A DNA stretch of 64,000 nucleotides from Tipula vernalis (taxonomy: Eukaryota; Arthropoda; Insecta; Diptera; Tipulidae): the NCBI GenBank assembly GCA_958295665.1, contig OY282558.1, positions 67,134,789-67,198,788 on the forward strand, in the 5' to 3' direction. Positions 10,959 through 22,800 of this stretch are shown here, piece by piece. A program made the position numbers and the translations under genes. The notes beneath the pieces were generated by a model. That model was not told where the DNA came from. It made no database searches and saw nothing but the letters and a program-made list of their open reading frames with translations. Numbering within the stretch: position 1 is the first letter of the stretch; each line of letters begins with the position of its first letter.

Positions 10959-11629
10959 CCAGCGTAAGCTGGCATGGTCAGTGTAGATGCAAAAGAATAC
11001 CCTTCTATATACGCACGGAACTTTTTAACGCTCTGTACTGCCGCGTAACACTCTAATTCCGTTATTGAGTAGTTTTTTTGAGCGGCATTTAACTTGTGAG
11101 AGAAAAACGATATAGGACGTTCCTCTCCAGCGGCATCTAGTTGAAATAGCACGCTTCCTACGCCGGCGGTACTGGCGTCACATTGCATATAGAAAGGCTT
11201 CTCAAAGTCCGGATTTGCCAGAACAGGAGCTGTTGAGAGCGCCTCTTTTAGTTGGTTAAAAGATTCGTTCGCTTCTTTGGACCAATTGATTTTCATCCCT
11301 TTCTTCGTCAGGTCTGTTAGCGGAGCAGCAATGGTAGAAAACCTACTAATAAATCTTCTGTACCATCCACACAGACCCATGAATCGTCTCACCTGTTTCG
11401 TCGTTTTCGGGATAGGATATTCCGCGACTGCCTTCACTTTTTCAGGGTCGGTACGGAGGCAGCCATCCCCAACTATGTAACCCAGGTAACGCACCTCCTT
11501 AAGCAGAAACCAACTTTTCTCTGTGTTGATGGTTAGTCCAGCCCTTTTCAACAAATCGGCAACCTCACTGAGCAATTTAAAGTGCTCATCTTCAGTGGCG
11601 GAAGTGATGAGCAGGTCGTCTAAATACAC
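10955..11629 (-). pseudogene. Pol middle part: RT catalytic box and RNase H
   Basis: The frame opens with YLDDLLITSA, the intact YxDD catalytic box of reverse transcriptase. YLGYIVGDGCL and the thumb segment FMGLCGWYRRFI follow. RNase H follows with APLTDL, YMQCDASTAGVG (first catalytic D), SHKLN and the YSITELECYA stretch (catalytic E). The frame is lost near 10960, just before the last RNase H motif. This is the best-preserved pol segment in the window and a good reference for the two inverted halves at 4-8 kb. Confidence 0.85.
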
Positions 11630-12910
11630 CTAAACTTGATCATGGAGTCAGTACGGTATCACTCGGTGCATGAGGCGGCACATCGTTTGTGGTGCATTGC
11701 ACAATCCAAATGGCATGACCGTGAATTGATACAAAGGCCGTCCGGGCACCGTGAACGCCGTTTTATCTCTGGATGCTGGATCGAGCAGAATCTGCCAAAA
11801 TGCGTCTTTTAAATCAATTGTAGATATGAAACGGGTTTGATCCAATCAACCCAGCAATCCATCAATAATCGGCAACGGATAAGCATCTTTGACGGTTACT
11901 TTGTTCAATTCACGGGCATCCAAGCACAAACGAACTTTGCCATTTGCCTTTTGCACCAGAGTGACCGGCGAACACCACGAACTCTGACTCTCTTCGATGA
12001 CACCTAATGACAACATTCGGTCCAACTCTTTGTACATAGACTCTCGTTTAATAGGCGAAACGGAGTAGAATCGTTGCTTCAATGGCTTTGCTGAACCAAC
12101 ATCAATGACGTGTGATACTAAGTTGGTTTTCCCGAGCCCCAAATGAGTCGATGAAGGAAACGATTTAATAATCTCATCCAGTTTCGCTCTATCTTTCGTG
12201 GAGAGATGATGGAATTTCGAGGGTTCTTCGAGAGAAGTTTTGGACGACATGTTATTTATCGTGGATATATTTAGACTTATTCCGAACAAATTCCAAAAAT
12301 TGATGCCTAGATATAGAGGATGTTCCAATGGAGGCACGATGTACAGTTTCATACAGCGTTCTTTGTCATTGAATGTCACCTGTGCATTAATAAATCCGAA
12401 AACCCTTTGAGCCTGTCCGCTGGCCGTATTTACGTAACTCGGAAAATCATGAAATTTTACCGTGGTATCGTTCAGAAATCTTTCGGAACCTGCGCCCAAT
12501 ACACTGACGGTAGCACCACTATCCAAAAGACCCTTATAGCTAACACCGTTTACGGTTACTTGTGCGTACGGCCTTCCGTCATTTGTATCGTTTGAGATTA
12601 TAGAAGATATAATATTGGATTTCATGTTTTTTCTTAGATTCCAGTACATACGGCTCCTAAGTCGGTGTTTTGCATTATAATAACGTTTAGTTTTTAATTG
12701 GACAGGTGGGATAAGATCATTCTGCGATATATTGCTTCGAGAATAATGATGGTTGCAAGTTTTTTCGGCAAAATGAAATAACTCCTCAGGAGTAACGACT
12801 TCTATTGCGGCCTGTTCATCCTCTGGTTTTGAGGGGAATTTGACTGGCTCCTCGGGCCATTTCTTGCACAGTTTGGACACTTTGGGGTGATTGTATCTTT
12901 CATGCCACAT
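11630..12910 (-). pseudogene. Pol 5' part: protease and RT fingers/palm, with stops
   Basis: The pol frame overlaps the gag end by about 109 nt in a different frame, the arrangement expected for ribosomal frameshifting in this family, though decay could also produce it. The aspartic protease site is LLDSGATVSVLGAG (about 12510-12550). RT follows with SPVTLVQKANGKVRLCLDAREL, DAYPLPIIDGLLG, DLKDAFWQ and MPFGLCNAP. An in-frame TGA sits at 11846-11848, right after GLLG, where the sister copy has a longer open segment. Two further stops lie between about 11630 and 11650, just before YLDD. The element is therefore dead as a polymerase source. Confidence 0.85.
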
Positions 12911-14913
12911 TTATAACAAAACCAGCGGGTCGGAGGTATGGTGCATTCGGTAAACACATGACCGATGTCATCGCAGTTATAACAAATGACATAATCTTGA
13001 TTTATGGTATGATGTGTTTTGTTTAATGTCGGTTCTTCGAAATGTCGAGGTATATTTTGTGGTATGTTCGGCTTTTGAATGGCAGCAACCTGAGAAGGAA
13101 CATATTGTGCACCAAATGAACTTGACTGAAATTCAGAATTCATGGCGGGACCGAAATTGGACATTATGTTCGAATTATGGGGAATATTCGGAATATTCGG
13201 CGGTGATAACATAGGCGAGGCATCAAATGGCACAGGAGCAAATTCTGAATTAGCTGTAGGATCGTAACTTGGCATTTGCGATATTGAATTTATACTTCGC
13301 CGCGGAACGAATTTATTTTGATCAAATCGTGTTGCCCCTTATAAGGCACAATCAAATCGGGATCTATTTTCAATTCGGACCAAGTATTCTCCCAATTCGT
13401 GCAACTACTTATTAAGTCCCCTATATTTTCAAATTGCCTGTCGGTTAATTGGTACGGCAGCCCCGGTCCCCTATTTTTACGTAACACCTTAATCAGTTGA
13501 TGATCTGAGAAGGGTGTACTCAGTTGAACCGTCAGAGTCCAAACTTGCTGATAAAAATCAAGAAAATATTCGTTTGGTAACTGCTTCCGTGCTTCGATCT
13601 TGCTTTCTATGTCAGAATCGGGACGTCTGTTTTTAAATCGTTCTACGGTGACGAAGTTCGGACCAATTGGCTGTTGGATTTTGTTGCCTGAACGTCCAGT
13701 ACCAATGAGCGGCCACTCCTTTTAAAATGAAACTAACTTCGGTTAAATTTTGTTCATTCGTTAGATTCATCGAAGATGCCAGCGTTTCTAACTGGAATAA
13801 GAACAGATTAATGGGTATGCCGGTTGGAGAGCCATCAAAAGACAAACCACTTCTCGACAAGCCGCGATGTTCTGGAATGTACCTAATATTAGTTGGTTGC
13901 TGTTCGTAAGTATGTCCATATTGTGCCAAATGAGGGGGTACCAACAGAGGAATAGTAGTCGCGCTATTGGAATATACCTCACCCGGAATTCTGTTGCTCG
14001 TTGGAGCAGCCAACATGTTCGGGAACTGTGACGTTGATGTATTTAATAACGGATACTGATACGGTGGATTTTGGGGCAAACCGGAAGTTACTGGCAATCG
14101 TGCAAATGAGACAACAGGCGGACGTAAATTAGGATTTGCTGTCGACTGAGCAGCTATTGGATTAGTGCGCAAAAACGCTGGTTTGTCTGGCAATGGTGCT
14201 ACCTCTGAAGGAGAACTTGTTCTGGCTTCAGATTTCAGTTTTAGGTCTGCACATTGTTCAGTCAAATCTAATAACTGCTGAGATAGGAGTTGCATTTGTT
14301 CTTTCATACCAGCCATTACTACTGTTTGATCATCAACAACTGTCGACTTGGAACTGCTTGGTTTATGAGAGCTTGAATTACTGTCATGCTCCAAATTAGG
14401 GGCTGTTTTAGGAACGACCGGTTCATATTGAGTTAAAGGAGCGAAATAATCGTCTATGTTCAAAGCATTAGATGCATTCATAGATTCATTCAATTTATGC
14501 GTGTTATTTAAATACATTTGAACACTATCTATGAGTACTTCACAGGCCTGCAGTGCTCTAGTAGCTTCCTCTGAGTACGTAGGAGAACTGGTAGCACGTT
14601 GTAATCTACCTGCAACATGGAATAACCTAGACTCAATCTGACGGGCAGATTTAATCTGTAAACTCATGTCCATGTCAGCCAGCGATCTGATTAGCTGCTG
14701 TAGTTGTTCTAGCTTTAGTCGACATGAATGAATTTCGTCATTGGGACGTTTCGCTGCATTGGGATGCATCTTGGCCGGTTTTTCAGCGGTTTCCGCGTTC
14801 TCTGCTATTACACAATTCTGTAAGGTTTCTGCTGCGTCGGGATTGCCTGTTGCAATATTACGAACTAAGCATTCGATTTCAAATTCGTCATTAGTCAGTG
14901 AATAAACGTCCAT
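12802..14913 (-). pseudogene. Gag of the 10.4-17.6 kb Ty3/gypsy element
   Basis: The likely start is the methionine at 14911-14913 (MDVYSLTNDEFE). The longer open frame to 15021 adds a hydrophobic, AT-rich leader that looks like untranslated DNA. About 250 residues of helical and Ser/Pro-rich sequence precede the capsid-like domain (SFDGSPTGIPINLFLFQ, about 13790-13840). A frameshift occurs near 13640, and a stop plus frame change near 13285. The last segment (12802-13275) has one CCHC knuckle, CYNCDDIGHVFTEC, followed by CYKCGMKDTITPKCPNC, a CX2CX9CX2C unit. The same atypical second unit occurs in the sister element at 6.5 kb. Confidence 0.8.
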
Positions 14914-16110
14914 TGTGCTTAAGAATAACATACGATTCATAAGAGAGGAAAAAAAAATATAAAAACAATAAGAAAAATAATAAACTAAATAAATAAATAA
15001 ATGCCGATAGTCGATAACCACAAGGTTGTATATGCGAGAAATAAAAATTTAAATTTTAATCATAAATTACTAGATGCACTAAGCTGGTTGTTAAATATGT
15101 AATGCGTTATTCGAGCAAAAATATTAAACAAAAAAACTAAAAATAAATAATTGACCAAATCCAAAAAAAAAATTATTAATAATAATTAACTATTATACCA
15201 ATAATCGTAATCAAGAATGTACGAAGCAAAAAAAAATAAAAAATAAAAGTATACAATTATGAATAAACTGAAAAAAAATTCTTAGAAATGATAATCTACG
15301 AATGAGGATGAGCCAGATCAAACAAGTGTTAAGAACGAAGTGTAAATCAGACATACTGACACTCACAGTTCGAAGGCAGGTATTCAGAATCTTAGGGTAA
15401 AGGTTAGCGGGATAGGAAAAGGATTTTTTTTTTGTGATGCAAACCAATCAAACCAATAATTCAAACAGTTTAACACCGGACATATTGGTATTTGACTATT
15501 TGCACCTGAAACTCTTGATAGACAACCAACTGCCCATCGCTGGATACTTAAATTCAAACTCCTTAAGAGGAAATAAAATCCAAGGATGTGAATCAGCTGC
15601 GAAATATCCTCATTCAGACCAACTAAAAGCCAAAACAAAAATTCGACACATATAGCGGAAATGTATTGCTTCTTAGTGGTCCAAAACAACACAAAAAAAA
15701 AAAAAACAAAAAGAAAAAAAATATATAAAAGGTGATTCGAAGCAATAGCGAAAGATTTTCATTTAGGCCAACCGAAGGTCATAACTCAAAATCGACGCGT
15801 ATAGTGGTAATAGAGTGCCTCTGGTGGTCCAAAAAAAACTGGTAAAAACAAACAAAAAATGTAGAGAAATAAATTGTATCCACTGGTCTCAATCCGAGTT
15901 GTCAACAAAGTAAACAAAGATATTTAATATTCATCCACTTCGAAAAAAACAGATCGAACCCCTTGAAGAAACAATTTACAAAAAAAACTATTGTAAATTA
16001 TCCTGGGGAAAGGAAAAGAAAGGAGGCCAAACGCATTCGAACACCAATGTACCAACAACAGTACATAGCGTTGGCCTTAAGGATCAGGAAGAAGAAATAA
16101 AATAAGGAAA
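14914..16110 (-). other. Untranslated leader of the Ty3/gypsy element
   Basis: About 1.2 kb of A-rich (in + view) noncoding DNA separates the PBS-like site from the gag start. Short internal similarities occur, for example gaccaactaaaagcc near 15617 and ggccaaccgaaggtc near 15766, each followed by a gacRcatatagYggaaatR motif. No open frame with known motifs is present. Confidence 0.55.
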
Positions 16111-16128
16111 GCCACACGTTGGGCGCCA
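16111..16128 (-). promoter_or_regulatory. Primer-binding-like site next to the LTR
   Basis: On the minus strand, one nucleotide after the LTR end, the sequence reads TGGCGCCCAACGTGTGGC. TGG is complementary to the CCA end of a tRNA, as expected for a minus-strand primer. I have not assigned the tRNA. Confidence 0.65.
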
Positions 16129-16129
16129 C

Positions 16130-17599
16130 TGTAACACTTTGCCTGTTCTGGAGGATATCCCAAAAACTAAATTTGAAATTAAAATTTAAAAAAAAACAAT
16201 TATGAACGATAAGAATTAACTAATTATCCTCCAAAACACGCATTGTGCTAACAGAATTGCAACAGCTATACTCTATTGAGCAAAAAAAAAAACTCATCTT
16301 AATTTTTATGCCACAATCGGAAAAAAATCAAAAAAAAATTATTTTGGCAAGAAAAGAACAATTCTTGTGAACAAAGGAATTCAATTAAAACTACATAAAA
16401 ACTACCTAACCTAGCTAACTTAAAACTACCCTACACCGGAAAATTAATGCTAATTAACAAAAAGAAACTAGTAACCATAAGAATAGTAAATATAATGATA
16501 TAAAGAAACTATAATCAAATAAAAAAAAATTACAAACTTAACTATATATCGTTGCAGCCTGTTGATTGAAGAAATACTTGTTGTAATACTGTATCGCCAT
16601 TTAGGCGCTCATTCATTGCGTAGATATATTTTTATTTAATGTGGCGAAGTTAAAATTCGCTAACTCCAATTGTTTATATGATACTTGTTTTTATTTTTAT
16701 TTTTATTGATTTGATTCTGTTTCGATTTGATTTATTTTTGTTTCAGTTTTTTTTATATGTAGTGGAATCCAATACGCCACAAAGTTACACTTACACAACA
16801 CTTTAAGTTTCAGTTTTGTATGTTTAATTGTTATCTTCAGCGATGTTTCACTTCTCACACCGGCACAGCACAACTATTAGTCTACAATTTAACCAGTTAT
16901 TCTGTTAATCACTTAATGTAATCTTATTTAAAACAGAAAGAAAAAAATGATGGCCGAAAGTGTCCATTATAATCACCATTATTCTAGTTACTTGATTTAT
17001 GAAATTAAGTTTTAACAATGATAATTTATAGTTTTTTACTATTCTAGAATTTTCCAGAAAAAAAATTTACTCACCAAAACAAAAATTTTTTTTCCTTTTT
17101 TTCGGATTTATCTTAAAGTAAATTATTATTACTTCAACTCCGATAAACTGACTCAACTTTTAACTCCACTTAAAAAAAAAAAATCTTCGGCACTATTTTT
17201 CAAAACTATACACTTATATTTCTTATTTTTCGCTTTATTTTTTTTTATTTTCTATTATTTTTATTATTATTTTTTTTTTAATAGTTTAATTCAGACTCAG
17301 ACTTAGACTTAGACTCCTCGCGAAATCTTCAAACGCCCGTTTTATAACCAAACCCCCCACCAAAGTTTTCTTTTCGCGCGCAAATTTATAATTATCGCAT
17401 CAACTCAAACAACCGCGGCATCTATCAACATAAATATTTATTTAGGGATTATCGTTATGCACCTCTTTATCGACCAAAACAAATAAATAAGAATATAAAC
17501 ATACAACTGCTTAACCAAACGGCATTTAGGCGCTATATACGCAAAAACAAAAATTATGCAGATTGCAGACAATAAAATTGGAACGGCGTAGCTGTTACA
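16130..17599 (-). repeat. 5' LTR of the Ty3/gypsy element, 1.47 kb
   Basis: In + view the segment starts tgtaaca (16130-16136) and ends tgttaca (17593-17599), which are perfect 7-bp terminal inverted repeats in TG...CA form. The PBS-like site lies one base outside the internal edge. A TATA-type promoter is present at about 17340-17346. No second copy exists in the window because the 3' end of the element is missing, so this assignment rests on ends, PBS and position. Confidence 0.7.
17310..17350 (-). promoter_or_regulatory. Probable LTR promoter (TATA box and initiator region)
   Basis: On the minus strand, ggttTATAAAAcgggcg is followed about 25-30 nt later by short AGTCTA/AGTCTG tandem steps, a plausible initiation region. 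The placement inside the LTR, upstream of the leader and gag, fits the U3/R boundary. Confidence 0.5.
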
Positions 17600-17999
17600 T
17601 TGTGTTTGTTGTCTATCTTTTGTATCTTGTCTAGCAAACAAATAGTTAAATTTGGCTAGGCACTAGTTGGCTAAGCACACTAATTGAAATACTTTACAGA
17701 CATGACACTTTAAAGGTTGAATTTGTACAAATTTTTAAATTTTTTATAATGCTCCTATCATGAAACTCAACGTGTAATTCTTATCGTAAGCTGTGACACT
17801 ATAAGGAAATTCCAGTTTTTAGGTTATTTTGACAATTTTTTATGTTATATGAAATATGTTTCGGCTGAAAACTTTCGGCTAACTTTAACAGGGTGTCGTT
17901 TGGTTTAAATATCGAAATTTTATTTTTATTTTAAATCAATAGTAACAACCAAGAAAAACAGGTTTTATACTCTAAAACTTTAAATATTGTTACAACATG
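17600..17999. other. Noncoding, no feature recognised
   Basis: AT-rich DNA between the LTR and the mariner remnant. Nothing was recognised. Confidence 0.45.
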
Positions 18000-18515
18000 G
18001 TTTTGGTCAAAGAAATAAAGGGTCTTTCAATAAGGACTCTCGGTTTTTAAATGTAAATAAAATAAGTTGTGTGTGGGGGATATCTACTCAATTGTCGCAT
18101 AAGCCTACGATTTAAGATAGCCCCAAAGGAACAAGTATAAAGGCGATAAATCCGAGCGAGATAACCATGCGCTCAAAACACTCGTGCAGAATGTCCAACG
18201 TGGCATGTAACGCCGTCCTATTGGAACCACATGTCGTCGATATCCATATCATATAGTTTATTTTATAAGAAATTGCTTATCGTCAATCTGTAGTAAGGAC
18301 CGACGATTTCGACATACCAAAATCCGCACCAAACAGTGACTTTCTCGCCCCAAGTCGGACAATTTTGCTTGATTTTTTTGGTGAAATTAGGGTCAACTTC
18401 CAACTGCTCCAGACCCCAATCAGCGAACACACGGCGTTATTTTCCCGTACACTCTCACGCACAGTAGCGACATCTTTCGCTTCGGTGACGTATGGGTGTT
18501 AAATGATTATTTACC
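18000..18515 (-). pseudogene. Mariner-type transposase remnant (C-terminal half)
   Basis: The minus-strand translation, allowing one frame change near 18310, gives KIKQNCPTWGEKVTVWCGFW and then GPYY, followed by DIDDMWFQ-stop-DGVTCH, the block around the second catalytic aspartate of mariner transposases (family form WFQQDGATxH). Stops are present in place of Q and in the following ARVF-stop-AHGYLARI segment. The C-terminal part runs to about 18010 and contains another stop. The N-terminal helix-turn-helix half was not found, and no clear terminal inverted repeats could be set. DNA cut-and-paste is the family role; this copy is inactive. Confidence 0.75.
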
Positions 18516-21060
18516 GAACCGCTTGACATTCAACAAAAAATTGATAAAGTAAAATTAGCGTACACAGAAATAGAGCTGTGTGAATGTCGCGAAGAAGAAA
18601 AAATTGTGAGAGAAATTATCTGTATTAGTATGATTCGCTAGTACATAACGCACAGCACATTCTGTATATATAGAATGTAAATTGTGGTATAAGTCGCCGC
18701 GGTCTGATGAGAAGATTGATTTTTTCATAATCATAAGCTCATCAGTTGGAAACTGGATTGAATTCTCTTACAATCTTCGGAACATATTAAAATCATATAA
18801 ATTAAAAAAAATTAAATAAATAGAATTCGGTCTATTAGTCAATTTCGTTGAATGATTGTTCGTAAATACTAATATACTTCTCGTGTTACTAATCACACAT
18901 TTAAAATGGTCTAATCACCGGTAGCATATTAGAAATTACATGAATTAATTAACATTCAACAAAAAATTAGCAAAGTTGTTTGCTCAGTTCTAAATGTGAT
19001 ACAAAAAACCACTTAATATATTACTAAGTGTAAAAAAGTCAGGTTAAAACAAATTACAGACAATAAAAACAAAAAAATTAAGTAAAATTCGACCAAATCA
19101 TAAAAGAAAATACATGTGCCGGCATTTATGCGAACTATAATCGACCCTATGCACAAAGGTTACTAAAATTTAAATACATCGTTTAACACAGCGACATGAC
19201 ATTTCATAAAATTTAATTGAATGAATCAATTTTTTGACATTTCCCAAATTTATGTTGTGTCATTTTAATTGTGAAGTTGGTTATGTGTGTGTGTGTGACC
19301 AAAAAAAAAAAATTTATATGGATTAGGTCATTAGCATGTACATTTTAAATTAGTTGTTGCATTTGTTCTAGTTTCCCATATATACAATATATGTATGTAC
19401 ATATAATCTTGACACGATGATCTATTATAGTTTGTGGGTGGCTGCTATGTTATTACCTTAATACCTATAAGAATGGGCGCCAAGATGTAATAAACAAGAT
19501 ATAAACAATTCATAGCCTATATAAATCATAAATTATTAAATTACAAGTATATCTAATAAATAGATAGAGTATTGTTAATTAAAACTCCATCATTTTCTAT
19601 ATAACTAATTAATTAATTATATAGAATAAACATATAAATTTACAAATTAAAAGTTTTGTGTACATCTAAACATAAATATTTTCGAAAAGTCATAAATTAC
19701 AATTTTGCCTTAAATATAATTAAAATAGTGAGGCCGCATCACAACCGCACACACACATTCTCGCAAGAAAATTAATTAGCGCAGACTCGTTGTAATAAAT
19801 AAATAAATAAATTTATTACATTTTAATTGAATCAAATAATCATTAATTTATACAAATACATAAATTGCTTTTTTTTAAATATTTGCCGGTTACTTGTTTT
19901 GCTCAAATAAAATATTAATTTAATTAATTATGTAGATATTTATATGCGCATTAATAATTAATTAAATAAATTAACATAATACGTACATTATTTTATTAAA
20001 TTATTACTCATTAAAATTAATAATAATGACATATTTTGATTTTCGATTTATATTTTAATAATGAAACATAAAAATGTTTAAACATAAATTAAAATTGTTG
20101 TGAACTCACACACACACAAACACATCGTTTTTTGTTTTTTGTTTATCAATTAGACACGTAATAAAATATTTGGTGGATTAAACATTTTATTAATTACAAA
20201 AATTGTGAGGATGGTGATGATGGGCTTCGCAGAATTCTCCTGAAACAGCAAATATTTTTGTTTTTAATTTTAACAAATTGATTATTATGTGATATGGTGT
20301 GTGCCCGTATTTTTTTTTGGTTCGACGCTCTTTTATATACAACAAACACACACACACACTTTTATGTTCAGTGAACCATTTCACTGTAATTTCATTTAAT
20401 TTCAATTAATTTATAATTTAAATTTATTTGCACAAAAATAATTTTTGTACAACATTTTCGTATCGTAAATGGTCTACAATGTTATTAGGGAAAATGTTAT
20501 ACTGTTGCTCAATATGTAATGTAGCGCATTCGAATTATTAAAAATTTAACAGTATATTTTGTCTAAATTTACGTTGACTAGTTTTTGTTTTTCGAATATT
20601 TTGGTTTTTGAAATCCTCAGAATTTAGAATAAATGAATGTAGAGTTTAGTTCACAGATCCCATCTCCAACGTAAGTCTTCAAAGTGAAGGTTTACCAAGA
20701 AATACGAGATTAGTTTCGCGAGAAGAAAGTAAATAAGGTAGCGATGAGTAAAATGTTGGCAATCCTAAAATATGTAGGCCTTGTTGCTATTACATTGAAT
20801 TTGTATTGAAATTAACATTGTCTTCATTGTTTACCTATTGTTTAGTATTTTGATTTATAAATACTTTCCATGCCAAATTTGTCTGGATTATTGGGAAGAT
20901 TCTTTATGAAATGAAGAGTTTTCTGTGATAGTTTCGTTTCATTGTTTAGTGTTCAGTCACTTCTCTGATTTCCTTTGTAATTTCCCTCTAATTTCGTTCG
21001 AAATTAGGGAATTCTCTCTAATTATGGAAATCCTCGAATGGCTTAGTTTCTAAAATGTAA
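18516..21060. other. AT-rich noncoding stretch with microsatellites
   Basis: Contains a short TG run (about 19285-19297), TAAA runs (about 19797-19815), many TTAATTAA steps (19600-19980) and several CACA runs (20107-20122, 20346-20359). No gene or transposon was recognised. Confidence 0.5.
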
Positions 21061-21066
21061 AATATA

Positions 21067-21480
21067 AAGGGCTGAAACCTCATGAAGTGATCAGAACTTC
21101 GGTCTTGATTAATTAAACTTCCAATTCAATCCTGAAATGAACCTCAGCTTAACCTCCAACTCAATTTACAACTCGACCTCTATCTCAATCGCAATACAGT
21201 CCTAAACTCAATCAGTAAATTAACAGCCAACCCAGCCATCAATGAAATCAGCAAATCAACCCTTAATCAACTTTCAAATCAAACCTTAATCTAACTCCAA
21301 ATCAACCCTTTAATAATTCCCCAATCGAACAAGTAACACCCCAATGTAAGTTAACTAAACCCTAATTCTTCTCCTTCTTCTACGTCAACTCAACTTAGCT
21401 CGACCCAAATCTCAACCCACTGCTCAACTCCACACTTATTTTCCGAACTCCTCTCTCAAATCCAACTCAATTTCAACTCA
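21067..21480 (+). repeat. Dispersed repeat: conserved head plus CTCAAC minisatellite
   Basis: The head aagggctgaaacctcatgaa (21067 on) continues to gatcagaacttcggtc. It is also present inverted at about 54465-54506 and in diverged form at 58008-58040. Downstream are degenerate short units of the type CTCAACCCCAA / AATCAACCCT. It is noncoding, probably one member of a dispersed satellite-carrying repeat. Confidence 0.7.
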
Positions 21481-21912
21481 AACCCTACTCACCATCATAA
21501 CCTTAAACAATCATTCTATCATACCATTATTCCGTTACTTCATCATGACACTAACTATACCATTAAAACATCGTACAGTCATACCATCATACCATAGTGA
21601 CGTTGCACCATCCCACCATACCACCATGATATATATCTTACCATCAATCCACCATACTTTCATACCATCATACCAACTTACAGTCCTAAAATCATACCAT
21701 CATACCATTGCAACATCGTACAATTATACCATCACATAATCGTACCATAATATCGTACCATCATACTATCCAACCGTCATACCATCGTACCATCATAAAA
21801 TTAAACAATCGTATGCATCAAGTGATAATATCGTCATAATATCATACCATCATACGATCATACTTTCATACCATAATACCAATATATCATCATACGATTA
21901 TATCATCATATA
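21481..21912 (+). repeat. Degenerate ACCATCATACC microsatellite/minisatellite
   Basis: Some 40 imperfect steps of CATACCATCATACC-like sequence, with variants such as ATCGTACCATC and ACCATAATACC. A short open frame at 21545-21739 (His/Ser/Thr/Tyr-rich) is a product of the repeat and is not supported as a gene. Confidence 0.8.
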
Positions 21913-21913
21913 G

Positions 21914-21985
21914 GTTTTACATTTCAAATTGGACCTTTCACATTCCAAATTGAAACTTTTACATTTCAAATTGAATCCTTAGCAA
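21914..21985 (+). repeat. Three tandem 24-bp units
   Basis: Units of the form ttttacatttcaaattgRac occur three times back to back, the middle one with cattcc for catttc. Confidence 0.75.
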
Positions 21986-22800
21986 ATTAGATAAATGACC
22001 AATTAGGATGGAGCTATTCCTTAACAGATTATGATGAAATTTGACTTGTGCATTGAAAATGGAATTCTAAAATGGTTTTTGGATAAAGTTCAGTAATATG
22101 GTCAACAAGAATATATCATAGCTATTTTTAGCCGATTATGATGAATTTTGACGCCAACGATTAAAAGGAAATGTGGGCCCAAAAATTATTTTTAGACGAG
22201 GTTGTGAGAAATATGTCGATATGGCTTCTATAATGTTGTCTATTTAGGTTTATGTGAATCATGCAGCTGTTGAGGTATTGAAACTACTAACGGTAGTGTA
22301 GAGTTTTGGAATTGGAAATATTATTTTAAATCCTCATCTCGAATTTCATTGTAATTGGTTAAGGAATATCAAAGTTCCATCCTACTTGGCTATATTCCAA
22401 AACTTTATCTAAAAATCATTTTAAAATCAATTTTCCATCGCACATGTAAAATTCCATTAAAATCCGTTAAAAAATGGACAAGTTCTATCCTAACTGCCCA
22501 TACTACAGAATTTCATTTAAAAATAATTTTAGAAACCAAAAACTAGTCTGAAAATCAAATGTCATCATGATCGGTTGCGAAATAGGCAATTTCTATCATA
22601 TTTGGTCATATTCCAGAACTTCATTCAAAAATCAATTTAGAACCCCTTTTCTGGTTGAGAAATATGCTAGTTCCATCATACTTAGCCATTCCATATTCCA
22701 GAACTTTATCCAAAAATCATTTTAGAATCTCATTTCCAAACGCACTTGTCAAATTTCATAATAATTGGTTGAGCAGTAGGCAAGTTCCATCATACTTGGT
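21986..22800. repeat. Degenerate tandem repeat of about 105 bp, both orientations
   Basis: From about 22330 to 22800, roughly five units of about 105 bp recur. Each contains ccatattccagaactttatc, then aaaaatcattttagaatc, then a caaatttcat...aattggttgag segment and caagttccatcatacttgg. Between about 21990 and 22240, one or two similar units appear in the opposite orientation (ccgattatgatgaattttg, tttttagaYgaggttgtg). They are diverged 10-25% by eye. No protein is encoded. Confidence 0.7.

Larger units (their letters stand above)
10395..17599 (-). mobile_element. Ty3/gypsy LTR retrotransposon, 3'-truncated
   Basis: Reading along the minus strand from 17599: 5' LTR (17599-16130), primer-binding-like site, untranslated leader, gag, protease, RT, RNase H and the first part of integrase. 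It stops inside the integrase HHCC domain at about 10395, where unrelated AT-rich DNA begins. The integrase core and 3' LTR are missing, so target-site duplications cannot be checked. Gag and pol carry frameshifts and at least three in-frame stops, so the copy is not autonomous. It belongs to the same lineage as the two halves at 4-8 kb but is a separate insertion. Confidence 0.85.
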
